From assembly GCF_042675705.1 (NCBI RefSeq), contig NZ_JBHTJJ010000005.1: a DNA stretch of 64,000 nt. One strand, 5' to 3'. This stretch comes from Ruegeria arenilitoris (lineage in GTDB: Bacteria; Pseudomonadota; Alphaproteobacteria; Rhodobacterales; Rhodobacteraceae). This document shows positions 1 through 8,969 of this stretch, one piece after another. Both the position numbers and the translations under genes were made by a program. The notes beneath the pieces are model-generated. The model did no database searches and had not been told where the DNA came from. It worked only from the letters and a program-made list of their open reading frames with translations. Every line of letters begins with the position of its first letter. Within the stretch, counting starts at the first letter, position 1.

Positions 1-124
1 GGGTCTCGAGATAGCTGATCGGCTTGTCCTTGCGGGTCATGTAGTCCAGCATCCATGCCAGCAAAGCGTGCTTTTGCACGTCCGCCAGATTTCCCGCGTG
101 GTAAATGTGTTGATATGAGAGCAT
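1..124 (-). CDS. rlmJ: RlmJ, 23S rRNA (adenine(2030)-N6)-methyltransferase, N-terminal part
   Basis: The first 41 codons read MLSYQHIYHAGN, then ADVQKHALLAWML, which is the start seen in RlmJ (YhiR/ComJ) proteins. The family uses S-adenosylmethionine to methylate A2030 of 23S rRNA. The conserved His-Ala-Gly-Asn near residue 9 and the Asp-Val-x-Lys-His near residue 15 are visible. The gene runs off the left edge of the window, so the catalytic domain cannot be seen. The ATG is preceded on the minus strand by GGCAAC, a weak ribosome site. It is divergent from mreB, with about 156 bases between the two starts. Confidence 0.82.
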   Translation of the reverse strand, partial: MLSYQHIYHAGNLADVQKHALLAWMLDYMTRKDKPISYLET

Positions 125-280
125 GTTGCCTTCTAAAGTCCCTGTCAAAGAGGCGGAAAGGTGCTGATTTACGCGGAATCAGGCCTTTAACCGGGCGTCA
201 TGGCACCCTATAAGTCATCCGTCCCGGAACCGTCGAGTCGCGGGCAGTAGAAAACATCTGACAGACAGGATCAGGGGAAT
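125..280 (+). promoter_or_regulatory. rlmJ-mreB divergent intergenic region
   Basis: This gap must hold promoters for both flanking genes. A weak sigma70-like candidate for mreB is TTTAAC at 186-191 and TATAAG at 209-214 with a 17-base spacer. A short inverted repeat, CTGATT at 164-169 and AATCAG at 177-182, sits just upstream of it. The mreB ribosome site is AGGGGAAT directly before the ATG at 281. The promoter call is tentative because the -35 element matches the consensus poorly. Confidence 0.35.
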
Positions 281-1327
281 ATGGGCATCTTTGACAGTTT
301 GGGCGGCCTGTTCACAGCGGATATGGCCATCGACCTCGGGACGGCCAACACGCTGGTCTACGTCAAGGGGCGCGGCGTGATCCTGTCTGAACCCTCGGTT
401 GTAGCCTACCATGTCAAGGACGGCGTCAAGAAGGTTCTGGCCGTGGGCGAGGACGCCAAGCTGATGCTGGGCCGCACCCCCGGCTCGATCGAGGCCATCC
501 GCCCCATGCGCGAGGGCGTGATCGCCGATTTCGACACCGCGGAGGAAATGATCAAGCACTTCATCCGCAAGGTGCACAAGCGCTCGACCTTCTCGAAGCC
601 CAAGATCATCGTCTGCGTACCGCATGGCGCAACGCCGGTTGAGAAACGCGCGATCCGTCAGTCGGTTCTGTCGGCGGGCGCGCGTCGCGCGGGTCTGATC
701 GCCGAGCCGATCGCCGCCGCCATCGGCGCTGGGATGCCCATCACCGATCCCACCGGCAACATGGTCGTGGATATCGGCGGCGGCACCACCGAAGTGGCCG
801 TTCTGTCGCTGGGCGACATCGTCTATGCCCGCTCGGTCCGCGTGGGTGGCGATCGCATGGACGAGGCGATCATCTCGTACCTGCGCCGTCAGCAAAACCT
901 GCTGGTCGGGGAATCCACCGCCGAGCGGATCAAGACCACGATCGGAACCGCCCGGATGCCCGATGACGGGCGCGGGCAGTCAATGCACATCCGCGGACGC
1001 GACCTGCTGAACGGTGTTCCCAAAGAAATCGAGATCAGCCAGGCCCAGGTGGCCGAGGCTCTGTCGGAACCCGTCCAGCAGATCTGCGAGGCGGTGATGA
1101 CCGCACTGGAAACCACCCCGCCGGATCTGGCCGCGGACATCGTGGACCGAGGCGTGATGCTGACCGGTGGCGGCGCGCTGCTGGGTGATCTGGACCTGGC
1201 CCTGCGCGAACAGACCGGATTGGCCGTGTCGATTGCCGACGAAAGCCTGAATTGTGTGGCTTTGGGCACTGGCAAGGCACTGGAATACGAAAAACAGCTG
1301 CGCCACGCGATTGACTACGAAAGCTAA
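281..1327 (+). CDS. mreB: Rod shape-determining protein MreB (bacterial actin)
   Basis: This 348-residue protein is the usual length for MreB, the actin-like ATPase whose membrane-associated filaments organise lateral cell-wall synthesis. The phosphate-1 loop DLGTANTLVY lies near residue 18, the second phosphate/connect motif DIGGGTTEVAVLS near residue 165, and the adenosine motif LTGGGALL near residue 290. An amphipathic hydrophobic N-terminus (MGIFDSLGGLF) fits membrane binding. It is the first gene of mreB-mreC-mreD-mrdA-rodA and has a clear AGGGGA ribosome site. Nothing is unusual for the family. Confidence 0.97.
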   Translation: MGIFDSLGGLFTADMAIDLGTANTLVYVKGRGVILSEPSVVAYHVKDGVKKVLAVGEDAKLMLGRTPGSIEAIRPMREGVIADFDTAEEMIKHFIRKVHKRSTFSKPKIIVCVPHGATPVEKRAIRQSVLSAGARRAGLIAEPIAAAIGAGMPITDPTGNMVVDIGGGTTEVAVLSLGDIVYARSVRVGGDRMDEAIISYLRRQQNLLVGESTAERIKTTIGTARMPDDGRGQSMHIRGRDLLNGVPKEIEISQAQVAEALSEPVQQICEAVMTALETTPPDLAADIVDRGVMLTGGGALLGDLDLALREQTGLAVSIADESLNCVALGTGKALEYEKQLRHAIDYES

Positions 1328-1388
1328 GGCGCGCACCCTCTGATCTGAGGGTTCAAGATCGGGCACGAGCAGCACGGGAAGGAGTCCT

Positions 1389-2291
1389 GTGGCAAAAGAC
1401 CGAGCACAGCGCGACGACTACACCACCCCCCTGCGCCGCTTGTTCATGGGGATCGTTGTTCTGTGCCTGCTTGGCATATTCCTGATTTGGCGCATCGACA
1501 GCCCGCGGGTCGAAAGGTTCCGGGCCCAAGTGGTGGATGCCGTTGTGCCCTCGATGGAATGGGCGATGGTTCCGGTCACGGCCGCCATAAACCTTGTACG
1601 GGATTTCCAAAGCTACCAAAGGCTGAGCGAGCAGAACCAGGAACTGCGCAGTGAACTGCGCCGCATGCGCGCCTGGAAAGAGGCGGCCCTGCAGTTGGAG
1701 CAGGAAAACGCGCGGCTTCTGGACCTGAACAATGTTCGGTTGGATCCCCGTCTGACTTATATAACCGGGGTCGTCATGGCCGACAGCGGCTCGCCGTTTC
1801 GGCAATCTGTTTTGCTGAATGTCGGCGAGCGTGACGGGATCGTCGACGGATGGGCCGCCATGGACGGCATCGGGCTGGTGGGCCGGATATCTGGCGTTGG
1901 TCCGGATACCGCGCGGGTCATCCTGTTGACCGACGCCTCCAGCGCCATTCCCGCCACCATCCAGCCCTCGGGCCAGACCGCGTTGATTACCGGTGACAAT
2001 ACCCCTGCCCCAGCCGTCGAGTTTCTGGAAAGCCGCGAACTGGTGCGGCCCGGCGACCGTGTGGTGACCTCAGGCGATGGCGGCGTATTTCCTGCGGGCC
2101 TTCTGATCGGCCAGATCGCCGCCGATCCGGGGGGGCGTCTGCGCGTCCGACTGTCCGCGGATTTCGAGCGTTTGGAATTCCTGCGCGTCCTGCGCTACCA
2201 CTCGGCCGCCCCGATCCGAGACCCGGGCGGCATCGTCGGACCTCCGCGCCCCGAGGCTCTTCTCCCGACCGAGGAGGCCGCCGATGGATAG
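1389..2291 (+). CDS. mreC: Rod shape-determining protein MreC
   Basis: MreC is a bitopic inner-membrane scaffold that links MreB to PBP2 and RodA in the elongasome. The 300-residue product has one membrane segment at about residues 18-37 (FMGIVVLCLLGIFLIW), then a coiled-coil stretch at about 70-115 (LSEQNQELRSELRRMR, LEQENARLLDL), then the beta-rich periplasmic domain with GERDGIVDGWAAMDGIGLVG. The start is GTG, supported by GGAGTCCT just upstream. It begins 61 bases after mreB and its 3' end overlaps mreD by 8 bases, so translation is probably coupled. Confidence 0.95.
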   Translation: MAKDRAQRDDYTTPLRRLFMGIVVLCLLGIFLIWRIDSPRVERFRAQVVDAVVPSMEWAMVPVTAAINLVRDFQSYQRLSEQNQELRSELRRMRAWKEAALQLEQENARLLDLNNVRLDPRLTYITGVVMADSGSPFRQSVLLNVGERDGIVDGWAAMDGIGLVGRISGVGPDTARVILLTDASSAIPATIQPSGQTALITGDNTPAPAVEFLESRELVRPGDRVVTSGDGGVFPAGLLIGQIAADPGGRLRVRLSADFERLEFLRVLRYHSAAPIRDPGGIVGPPRPEALLPTEEAADG

Positions 2292-2820
2292 TGCCACGTC
2301 ACGTCTGTGGCTGATGCGGGGCCTGTACCTGTTCCTCGCTCTGACGGTGATGTTCTTTCACCTGTTGCCGCTGAACACGCAACCGGGTCGTCTGCCCTTT
2401 CCAGACTTCCTGATCTGCCTGACCTTTGCATGGGTCCTCAGGCGGCCCGAATATGTACCGACACTCAGCATCGCGGCGGTCATGCTGATGGCCGACCTGC
2501 TGCTGCAACGGCCGCCGGGGCTGCTGGCGGCATCCGTCGTCATCGGTTCCGCCTATCTGCGGTCGGCAGGCCCCGGAATGCGCGACGTCGGATTCGTAGG
2601 CGAGTGGACGACGGTGGGCGTCGTCATCGCGGCGATCTTTACCTTCAACCGGACGGTTCTGGCCCTGCTGTCCGTCAGTCAGGCCAGCATTGGCCCGGTG
2701 TTTGTGCAAGTGGTCTTCACGGTCCTCGCCTACCCGCTTGTTGTTGCATTCAGCCAAACCATATTTGGCGTCCGCAGGCCATCTGCGGTAGATGTTGCCA
2801 CTGTGGGAACACGCTCATGA
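2284..2820 (+). CDS. mreD: Rod shape-determining protein MreD
   Basis: This 178-residue integral membrane protein has about five hydrophobic segments and sits between mreC and mrdA, the normal place for MreD. MreD is part of the elongasome and interacts with MreC. The sequence is poorly conserved in the family, so the call rests mainly on position, length and hydrophobicity. The ATG overlaps the end of mreC by 8 bases, and the TGA stop overlaps the ATG of mrdA (ATGA), so the whole operon looks translationally coupled. Confidence 0.9.
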   Translation: MDSATSRLWLMRGLYLFLALTVMFFHLLPLNTQPGRLPFPDFLICLTFAWVLRRPEYVPTLSIAAVMLMADLLLQRPPGLLAASVVIGSAYLRSAGPGMRDVGFVGEWTTVGVVIAAIFTFNRTVLALLSVSQASIGPVFVQVVFTVLAYPLVVAFSQTIFGVRRPSAVDVATVGTRS

Positions 2821-4763
2821 AACGCACACCCAAAACACAAGGTGCCGCATACAAAAGGCTGACCCGGCGCGCGCTGGTGCTGGGGGGTATGCAATTCGCA
2901 TTTGTCGGCGGTCTGGCTGCCCGCATGCGTTACATGCAGGTCGATCAGGCCGACCAATATCGCCTGTTGGCCGAAGAAAACCGCATCAACATCCGGCTCA
3001 TTCCGCCGACCCGTGGGCGCATCTATGACCGCAATGGTCAGATCATCGGGCAGAATGCGCCGTCCTACCGCATCGTGATCGTGCGCGAGGATGCGGGCGA
3101 CGTCGACAAGGTCATTGCCAAACTGTCACAGCTGATCCCGCTGAACGAAGACGAGATTGAGCGGGCCAAAGCCGAGATGAAACGCACGGCGCCGTTTCTG
3201 CCCGTTACGCTGGCCGACCAGGTCACCTGGGAAGATATCTCGAAGGTGGCTATCAATACCCCCGCCCTTCCCGGCGTCACGCCCGAGGTCGGATTGACCC
3301 GTCAATATCCCCGCTACGAGGATTTCGCCCATGTGGTCGGCTATGTCGGACCTGTCAGCGACTACGACCTGAGCAAGATGGAAGACCCCGAGCCGGTTCT
3401 GATGATCCCGCGCTTTCAGATCGGCAAGGTCGGGCTTGAGGCCAAGAAGGAAGACCTGCTGCGCGGCAAGGCGGGCGCCAAGCGGGTCGAGGTCAACGCG
3501 ACTGGCCGGGTGATGCGGGAACTTGACCGCCGCGAAGGCCAGCCCGGCGCTGACCTGCAATTGACCATCGACGCCGACCTGCAGGAATACGCGCAGGCCC
3601 GGCTGGCCGGCGAAAGCGCCGCCGTTGTCGTGATCGACTGTGAGACGGGCGATCTGCGGGCCATCAGTTCGACCCCCAGCTTCGACCCCAACCTGTTCGT
3701 GCGCGGAATCTCGGTGGCGGATTACCAAGCCCTGACCCAGGACAACCACCGCCCGCTGGCCAACAAGACGGTTCAGGGCACCTACCCGCCCGGTTCGACC
3801 TTCAAGATGATCACCGCGCTGGCCGCGCTCGAGGCCGGCGTCGTGGGCCCGGGCAACACCGTCTATTGTCCCGGCTACCTGAAGGTGGGCAGCCGGCGGT
3901 TCCACTGCTGGAAGCGCGGCGGACACGGGATGGTCGATCTGGAGACCTCGTTGAAGCGCAGCTGCGACGTCTACTATTACGACGTGGCCCTGCGGGTCGG
4001 GATCGACAAGATTTCGGACATGGCGCGCAAGTTCGGTTTGGGCATCAAACACGACCTGCCGATGTCTGCCGTGGCGGCCGGCCTGGCGCCGAACCAAGAA
4101 TGGAAACAGACCACCCACGGACAGGACTGGCTGGTCGGCGACACGGCAAATGCCTCGATTGGGCAGGGCTTCATGTTGGCCTCGCCAATGCAACTGGCCG
4201 TCATGACTGCGCGCATCGCGACCGGCCGATCGGTGACACCGCGTCTGATCCGCAGTGTCGACGGGGTCGAACAGCCTTCGGGCGCGGGCGAGCCGCTGGA
4301 CGTCAATCCGGCCAACTTGGATCAGGTGCGCAAGGCGATGTACAAGGTCTCGAACGACCGTCGCGGCACCGCTTATCGCAGCCGGATCATCGCAGACGAA
4401 TTCCGGATGGCCGGCAAGACGGGCACCAGCCAGGTGCGCAACATCACCAAGGCCGAACGGGCCGCCGGGGTCATCCGCAACGAAGACCTGCCCTGGGAAC
4501 GGCGGGACCACGCGCTGTATGTCAGCTTTGCCCCTTACGACAATCCGAAATATGCGGTGGCCGTCGTGGTCGAACATGGCGGCGGCGGTTCGAAGGCTGC
4601 AGCCCCCGTAGCACGGGACGTGATGCTGCAGGCTCTGTACAACGGCACCCCGCCGCTGGAAGCATATCCCGTGGCCGACCGCGACCGCATCAAGGAACAG
4701 CAGAAACGTCTGGAAGGCGATCGCCGCCCGAAAGCGCGCCCTGACGAAAAGGACCGCGCATGA
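2817..4763 (+). CDS. mrdA: Penicillin-binding protein 2 (MrdA), peptidoglycan transpeptidase
   Basis: This 648-residue protein has a short cytoplasmic N-terminus, a membrane anchor at about residues 20-38, a pedestal domain from about 55 (PPTRGRIYDRNG), and a transpeptidase domain. The catalytic triad of motifs is present: Ser327-x-x-Lys in PGSTFKM, the SxN-equivalent SCD in KRSCDVYYYDV, and KTGTS in AGKTGTSQ. It cross-links side-wall peptidoglycan with RodA. The open frame extends further upstream inside mreD, but the ATG at 2817, overlapping the mreD stop, is the natural start. The C-terminal tail is charged and probably disordered. Confidence 0.96.
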   Translation: MKRTPKTQGAAYKRLTRRALVLGGMQFAFVGGLAARMRYMQVDQADQYRLLAEENRINIRLIPPTRGRIYDRNGQIIGQNAPSYRIVIVREDAGDVDKVIAKLSQLIPLNEDEIERAKAEMKRTAPFLPVTLADQVTWEDISKVAINTPALPGVTPEVGLTRQYPRYEDFAHVVGYVGPVSDYDLSKMEDPEPVLMIPRFQIGKVGLEAKKEDLLRGKAGAKRVEVNATGRVMRELDRREGQPGADLQLTIDADLQEYAQARLAGESAAVVVIDCETGDLRAISSTPSFDPNLFVRGISVADYQALTQDNHRPLANKTVQGTYPPGSTFKMITALAALEAGVVGPGNTVYCPGYLKVGSRRFHCWKRGGHGMVDLETSLKRSCDVYYYDVALRVGIDKISDMARKFGLGIKHDLPMSAVAAGLAPNQEWKQTTHGQDWLVGDTANASIGQGFMLASPMQLAVMTARIATGRSVTPRLIRSVDGVEQPSGAGEPLDVNPANLDQVRKAMYKVSNDRRGTAYRSRIIADEFRMAGKTGTSQVRNITKAERAAGVIRNEDLPWERRDHALYVSFAPYDNPKYAVAVVVEHGGGGSKAAAPVARDVMLQALYNGTPPLEAYPVADRDRIKEQQKRLEGDRRPKARPDEKDRA

Positions 4764-5899
4764 GCTATCTTGAATATGCGGTCAAGACCACGCCGACGGG
4801 GATCCGCAAGGTTCTGTACATGAACTGGCCACTGACGCTTTTGCTGATCAGCGTCGCAAGTGCCGGTTTTCTGATGCTGTATTCGGTGGCCGGCGGCTCG
4901 TGGTCGCCATGGGCGGAACCACAGATGGAACGGTTTGGCCTGGGCCTGACGGTCATGTTCATCGTCGCGTTGGTTCCGATCTGGTTCTGGCGCAACATGT
5001 CCGTCGTCGCCTATCTTGTATCTTTGGGGCTTCTGCTGTTCGTCGAGCTGTTCGGCACCATCGGGATGGGCGCGCAACGCTGGATCGACCTGGGCTTCAT
5101 GCGCCTGCAGCCCTCCGAATTGGCAAAGGTGACTTTGGTCATGTTGCTGGCGGCCTACTACGATTGGCTTCCCTCCTACAAAACCTCGCGCCCGGTTTGG
5201 GTCTTGGTCCCGGTCGTCCTGATCCTGATCCCGACCTTCATGGTGCTGCGTCAGCCCGACCTGGGAACCGCAATCCTGCTGTTGGCGGCCGGAGGCGGCC
5301 TGATGTTTCTGGCGGGCGTGCATTGGGCCTATTTCGCAGCGGTCATCGCGGCGGGTGTCGGCTTGATTTCAACGGTGTTCAAAAGCCGTGGCACCGATTG
5401 GCAATTGCTAAAGGACTATCAATTCCGGCGCATCGACACATTCCTTGACCCCTCGACCGATCCGCTGGGCGCGGGGTATCACATCACCCAGTCCAAGATT
5501 GCCTTGGGATCCGGCGGCTGGAACGGTCGAGGCTTCATGCAAGGCACCCAGTCGCGCCTGAACTTCCTGCCCGAAAAGCACACCGACTTCATCTTCACGA
5601 CGCTGGCCGAAGAGTTCGGTTTTGTCGGGGGCACAACCTTGTTGCTGCTTTACGGACTGATCCTGATCTTCTGCCTCGTCACGGCGCTGTCGACCAAGGA
5701 CAGGTACTCGTCATTGGTGACACTGGGTATTTCGCTGAACTTCTTCCTGTTCTTCGCCGTCAACATGTCGATGGTCATGGGGCTGGCACCGGTGGTCGGT
5801 GTCCCGTTGCCGATGGTCAGCTATGGGGGCTCGGCCATGTTGGTTCTGATGGCCGCCTTCGGCATCGTGCAAAGCGCTCATATTCACCGTCCTCGTTGA
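4760..5899 (+). CDS. rodA: Peptidoglycan glycosyltransferase RodA (MrdB)
   Basis: The 379-residue polytopic SEDS-family protein is the glycan polymerase partner of PBP2. Conserved family stretches are visible: GAQRWIDLG near residue 98, LQPSELAKV near 114, RQPDLGTAILL near 163, and the long loop with PEKHTDFIFTTLAEEFGF near 270. It ends with MVSYGGSAML, typical of SEDS proteins. The ATG overlaps the mrdA stop by four bases. Length and motifs are normal. Confidence 0.96.
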   Translation: MSYLEYAVKTTPTGIRKVLYMNWPLTLLLISVASAGFLMLYSVAGGSWSPWAEPQMERFGLGLTVMFIVALVPIWFWRNMSVVAYLVSLGLLLFVELFGTIGMGAQRWIDLGFMRLQPSELAKVTLVMLLAAYYDWLPSYKTSRPVWVLVPVVLILIPTFMVLRQPDLGTAILLLAAGGGLMFLAGVHWAYFAAVIAAGVGLISTVFKSRGTDWQLLKDYQFRRIDTFLDPSTDPLGAGYHITQSKIALGSGGWNGRGFMQGTQSRLNFLPEKHTDFIFTTLAEEFGFVGGTTLLLLYGLILIFCLVTALSTKDRYSSLVTLGISLNFFLFFAVNMSMVMGLAPVVGVPLPMVSYGGSAMLVLMAAFGIVQSAHIHRPR

Positions 5900-5914
5900 T
5901 CCGAAAGGCCGACC

Positions 5915-6847
5915 ATGTCCGTGAACGTCCTGTTTTCCGCTCGCCCGGCACTTTGGCCGGTTTACGAGCCCTTGCTGAACACCGGGCTGGCCGATGCAGG
6001 GATCAAAGCCACTATCGCCACCGACCTGCCGCCCGATCAGGTGGATTACATCGTCTATGCACCCAATGGCGGGCTGCTTGATTTCACGCCCTTCACGCGC
6101 GCAAAGGCCGTGCTCAGCCTATGGGCCGGTGTCGAAAAGATAGCCTCGAACGACACGCTGACCGTGCCGCTGGCCCGGATGGTCGATCACGGTCTGACCC
6201 AGGGCATGACCGAATGGGTCGTGGGGCACGTTCTGCGCTACCATCTGGGCATGGATCAACACATCACGGTCCAGGATGGGGTATGGGCCCCGGATCCGCC
6301 TCCGCTCGCCACACAGCGATCGGTCTGCGTTCTGGGACTTGGCGCCCTGGGTCAGGCTGCGGCACAGGCGCTGGCCGCGTTAAACTTCAACGTGACAGGG
6401 TGGAGCCGTTTGGCCAAGGACGTGTCTGGTGTCACGTGCCTGCACGGACCGGACGGGCTGCGCGTGGCCTTGAGCCAGGCTGAGTTACTCGTCCTGCTGC
6501 TGCCTGAAACGGCAGCCACGGAAAACACTCTGAACGCGGACACTCTGGCACTTCTGCCAAAAGGTGCGCGCATTCTGAACCCCGGCCGCGGCCCACTGAT
6601 TGACGACGAAGCGCTGTTGCGGGCGCTGAGTACCGGCCACGTGGGGCATGCCACGCTGGATGTGTTCCGCACCGAGCCGCTGCCCCCCGATCATCCGTAC
6701 TGGGCGCATCCAAATGTGACCGTCACGCCGCATATCGCGTCGGAAACCCGGCCCGACACGGCTGCGCAGGTGATCTGCGAAAACATCCAGCGCAGCGAAG
6801 CCGGACGACCGCTGCTGCATCTCGTCGACCGCGCACTCGGGTATTAG
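5915..6847 (+). CDS. GhrA-like glyoxylate/hydroxypyruvate reductase (D-2-hydroxyacid dehydrogenase family)
   Basis: This 310-residue protein has the D-isomer-specific 2-hydroxyacid dehydrogenase layout. The nucleotide-binding GLGALGQAAAQAL lies near residue 143, NPGRGPLIDDEAL near 227, and the catalytic His in VTPHIASETRP near 275. The N-terminal LWAGVEKI and MTEWVVGHVLRYH match the GhrA subgroup, which reduces glyoxylate and hydroxypyruvate with NADPH. It starts 15 bases after rodA with GAAAGG as ribosome site, so it is probably read from the mre operon as well. The exact substrate is inference. Confidence 0.85.
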   Translation: MSVNVLFSARPALWPVYEPLLNTGLADAGIKATIATDLPPDQVDYIVYAPNGGLLDFTPFTRAKAVLSLWAGVEKIASNDTLTVPLARMVDHGLTQGMTEWVVGHVLRYHLGMDQHITVQDGVWAPDPPPLATQRSVCVLGLGALGQAAAQALAALNFNVTGWSRLAKDVSGVTCLHGPDGLRVALSQAELLVLLLPETAATENTLNADTLALLPKGARILNPGRGPLIDDEALLRALSTGHVGHATLDVFRTEPLPPDHPYWAHPNVTVTPHIASETRPDTAAQVICENIQRSEAGRPLLHLVDRALGY

Positions 6848-6894
6848 GGCCATCGGGAGCTGCCGCCCCCGTCTTGCCGAGCGCAATTCGACCG

Positions 6895-8910
6895 CTACGC
6901 GTCCACCAGTCCCCGACCTTTCAGCAGGGCTTCGACACCCGGCAACCGGCCCCGGAACGCCAGGTACAGATCCTCGGCCTCCTTCGAGCCTCCTTTGGAC
7001 AGAATGTTGTCCTCCAGAGCCTGCGCCCTCTCGGGATCAAACGCGCCTCCCGCCTCTTCGAAGGCAGCAAATGCGTCGGCATCCATCACTTCGGACCACA
7101 TGTAACTGTAGTAACCCGAGCTGTAGCCATCACCCGCAAACACGTGGGCGAAATGCGGCGTCGCGTGGCGCATACCGATGGCATGCGGCATCCCGATCTC
7201 GGCCAGAACCTCAGCCTGCTTCGCCATGGGGTCAGCCGGGGCCGGACCGTCGTGGAAGGCCAGGTCGACCAGCGCTGAGGCGACGTATTCGACCGTCTGA
7301 AAACCCTGATCAAAATTGGCGGCACCCAGAACTTTGTCCAGCAGTTGCGGTGGCATCGGAGCTCCGGTTTCGGCATGAGTCGCGAACTCGGCCAGAACCT
7401 CAGGCACTTCCAGCCAATGCTCATACAGTTGGCTGGGCAGTTCCACGAAATCCCGCGCAACGCTGGTCCCCGAGATGCTGTCATAGGTCACATCCGACAG
7501 CATCTGGTGCAACGCGTGCCCGAATTCATGAAACAGGGTCCGTGCGTCGTCATATGACAGCAGCGCCGGATCGCCCTTGGCAAAGTTGCAAACATTGATG
7601 ACGATTGGCGTCTGGACCTTGGGAAACTTGGCCTGCGCCCGCATCGCGCTGCACCACGCACCCGACCGTTTCGATCCGCGCGCAAAATAATCTCCGATGA
7701 ATACGGCAACATGTTTGCCGCGCCGGGTCACCTCCCAGGCTCGGCAATCCGGATGGTACAGCGGCACGTCCAACGGCGCGAACTCCAGCCCGAACAAGCG
7801 GTTGGCGCAGGTAAAGGCGGCTTCGATCATGCGCTCTAGCTGAAGGTAGGGTTTGAGTTCTGCCTCATCCAGATCATGCTCGGCCTTGCGCCGTTTTGCG
7901 GCATAGTACCGCCAGTCCCAAGGTTCGAGCGGACCATTGACGCCATCCTCCTGCATCATCCGCGTCAGGATCTCCGCGTCGGCCTCGGCCCGGGCTTTGG
8001 CGGGTGCCCAGACCTGCATCAGCAAGTCGCGCACCCGTTCGGGGGTTCGGGCCATCTCGGTCTCCAGCTTGAAGGCCGCAAAGCTGTCATAGCCCAGCAG
8101 CTTGGCCCGTTCCTCGCGCAGCTGAAGGATTTCGGCGGCAATCGCGCGGTTGTCGGTCTCGCCTCCGTTTGCCCCGCGTGACGCCCAGGCGCGGTAAGCC
8201 TTTTCCCGCAGGTCGCGACGTGGCGAGAACTGCAGGAACGGCACGATCAGAGACCGCGACAGCGTGACAACCGGCCCCTTGGCCCCTTTTTCCCGACCGG
8301 CCGCGTGTGCCGCATCGACAACGAAACCCGGCAGTCCCGCCAGATCATCTTCGGTCAGCTCCATGAACCAGCCACGCTCGTCCGCCAGCAGGTTTTGCGT
8401 GAACGCGGTGCCCAATGACGCCAGACGCGCCTTGATCTCCTGCATCCGGGCATCCTCTGCCCCGTGCAGCGCTGCACCCGAGCGGACGAACCCGCGATGG
8501 GTGAGCATCAAAACCCGATCCTGTTCCTCGGTCAGTTCCAGCGTATCTCGTTTCGCCCAAAGGTCGTCCACACGCTGGAACAGCGCCTTGTTCGAGGAAA
8601 TCGCAGCAAAATGGGCTGCAAGCTTGGGCGAAAATTCCCGTTGCAACGCTTCGCGCTCAGGGTTGCTGTCTGCGCCAGCGACCGTGAAGAAAACCGACAG
8701 GACCTTGTTCAAGGCCTCGCCCGCCGCCTCCAGCGCTTCGATCGTGTTGGCAAAACTCGCGGGCTGGGTATTCGTCGCGATGGTGTTGATCTCGTCGGCA
8801 TGGGCCTGCAGAGCAGCTTCCAGTGCGGGGGCAAAATCGTCATCCGAGATTTCGGAAAAGGGCGCGATTTCGAACGGGGTCGTCCAGTTGGACAGGATCG
8901 GATTGGTCAT
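6895..8910 (-). CDS. M3 family oligopeptidase / peptidyl-dipeptidase (Dcp/OpdA type)
   Basis: The 671-residue protein carries the M3 zinc metallopeptidase signature FHEFGHALHQML, with HExxH at about residues 461-465. The N-terminal NPILSNWTTPFEIAPFSEI matches the Dcp/OpdA branch, cytosolic enzymes that degrade peptides of modest length. The frame can start at a TTG at 8925, but the ATG at 8910 is preceded by AAGGAG at good spacing, so that start was chosen. It converges with the ghrA-like gene. Whether it removes dipeptides (Dcp) or acts as an endopeptidase (OpdA) cannot be decided from sequence. Confidence 0.92.
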   Translation of the reverse strand: MTNPILSNWTTPFEIAPFSEISDDDFAPALEAALQAHADEINTIATNTQPASFANTIEALEAAGEALNKVLSVFFTVAGADSNPEREALQREFSPKLAAHFAAISSNKALFQRVDDLWAKRDTLELTEEQDRVLMLTHRGFVRSGAALHGAEDARMQEIKARLASLGTAFTQNLLADERGWFMELTEDDLAGLPGFVVDAAHAAGREKGAKGPVVTLSRSLIVPFLQFSPRRDLREKAYRAWASRGANGGETDNRAIAAEILQLREERAKLLGYDSFAAFKLETEMARTPERVRDLLMQVWAPAKARAEADAEILTRMMQEDGVNGPLEPWDWRYYAAKRRKAEHDLDEAELKPYLQLERMIEAAFTCANRLFGLEFAPLDVPLYHPDCRAWEVTRRGKHVAVFIGDYFARGSKRSGAWCSAMRAQAKFPKVQTPIVINVCNFAKGDPALLSYDDARTLFHEFGHALHQMLSDVTYDSISGTSVARDFVELPSQLYEHWLEVPEVLAEFATHAETGAPMPPQLLDKVLGAANFDQGFQTVEYVASALVDLAFHDGPAPADPMAKQAEVLAEIGMPHAIGMRHATPHFAHVFAGDGYSSGYYSYMWSEVMDADAFAAFEEAGGAFDPERAQALEDNILSKGGSKEAEDLYLAFRGRLPGVEALLKGRGLVDA

Positions 8911-8969
8911 TGGGGTCTCCTTCAAGCGTCAAGCTAGGAATGCTAGGCAAGATCGTCCAGTGGCCGCGA

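Noticed and set aside
2307..2816. Possible longer N-terminus of PBP2 (frame open back to 2307)
   Set aside because: The upstream part lies within mreD in a different frame and is not PBP2-like; the ATG at 2817 overlaps the mreD stop.
3126..4577. 483-codon open frame antisense to mrdA
   Set aside because: It lies entirely opposite the PBP2 gene, whose motifs are all present; long antisense frames are common in high-GC DNA.
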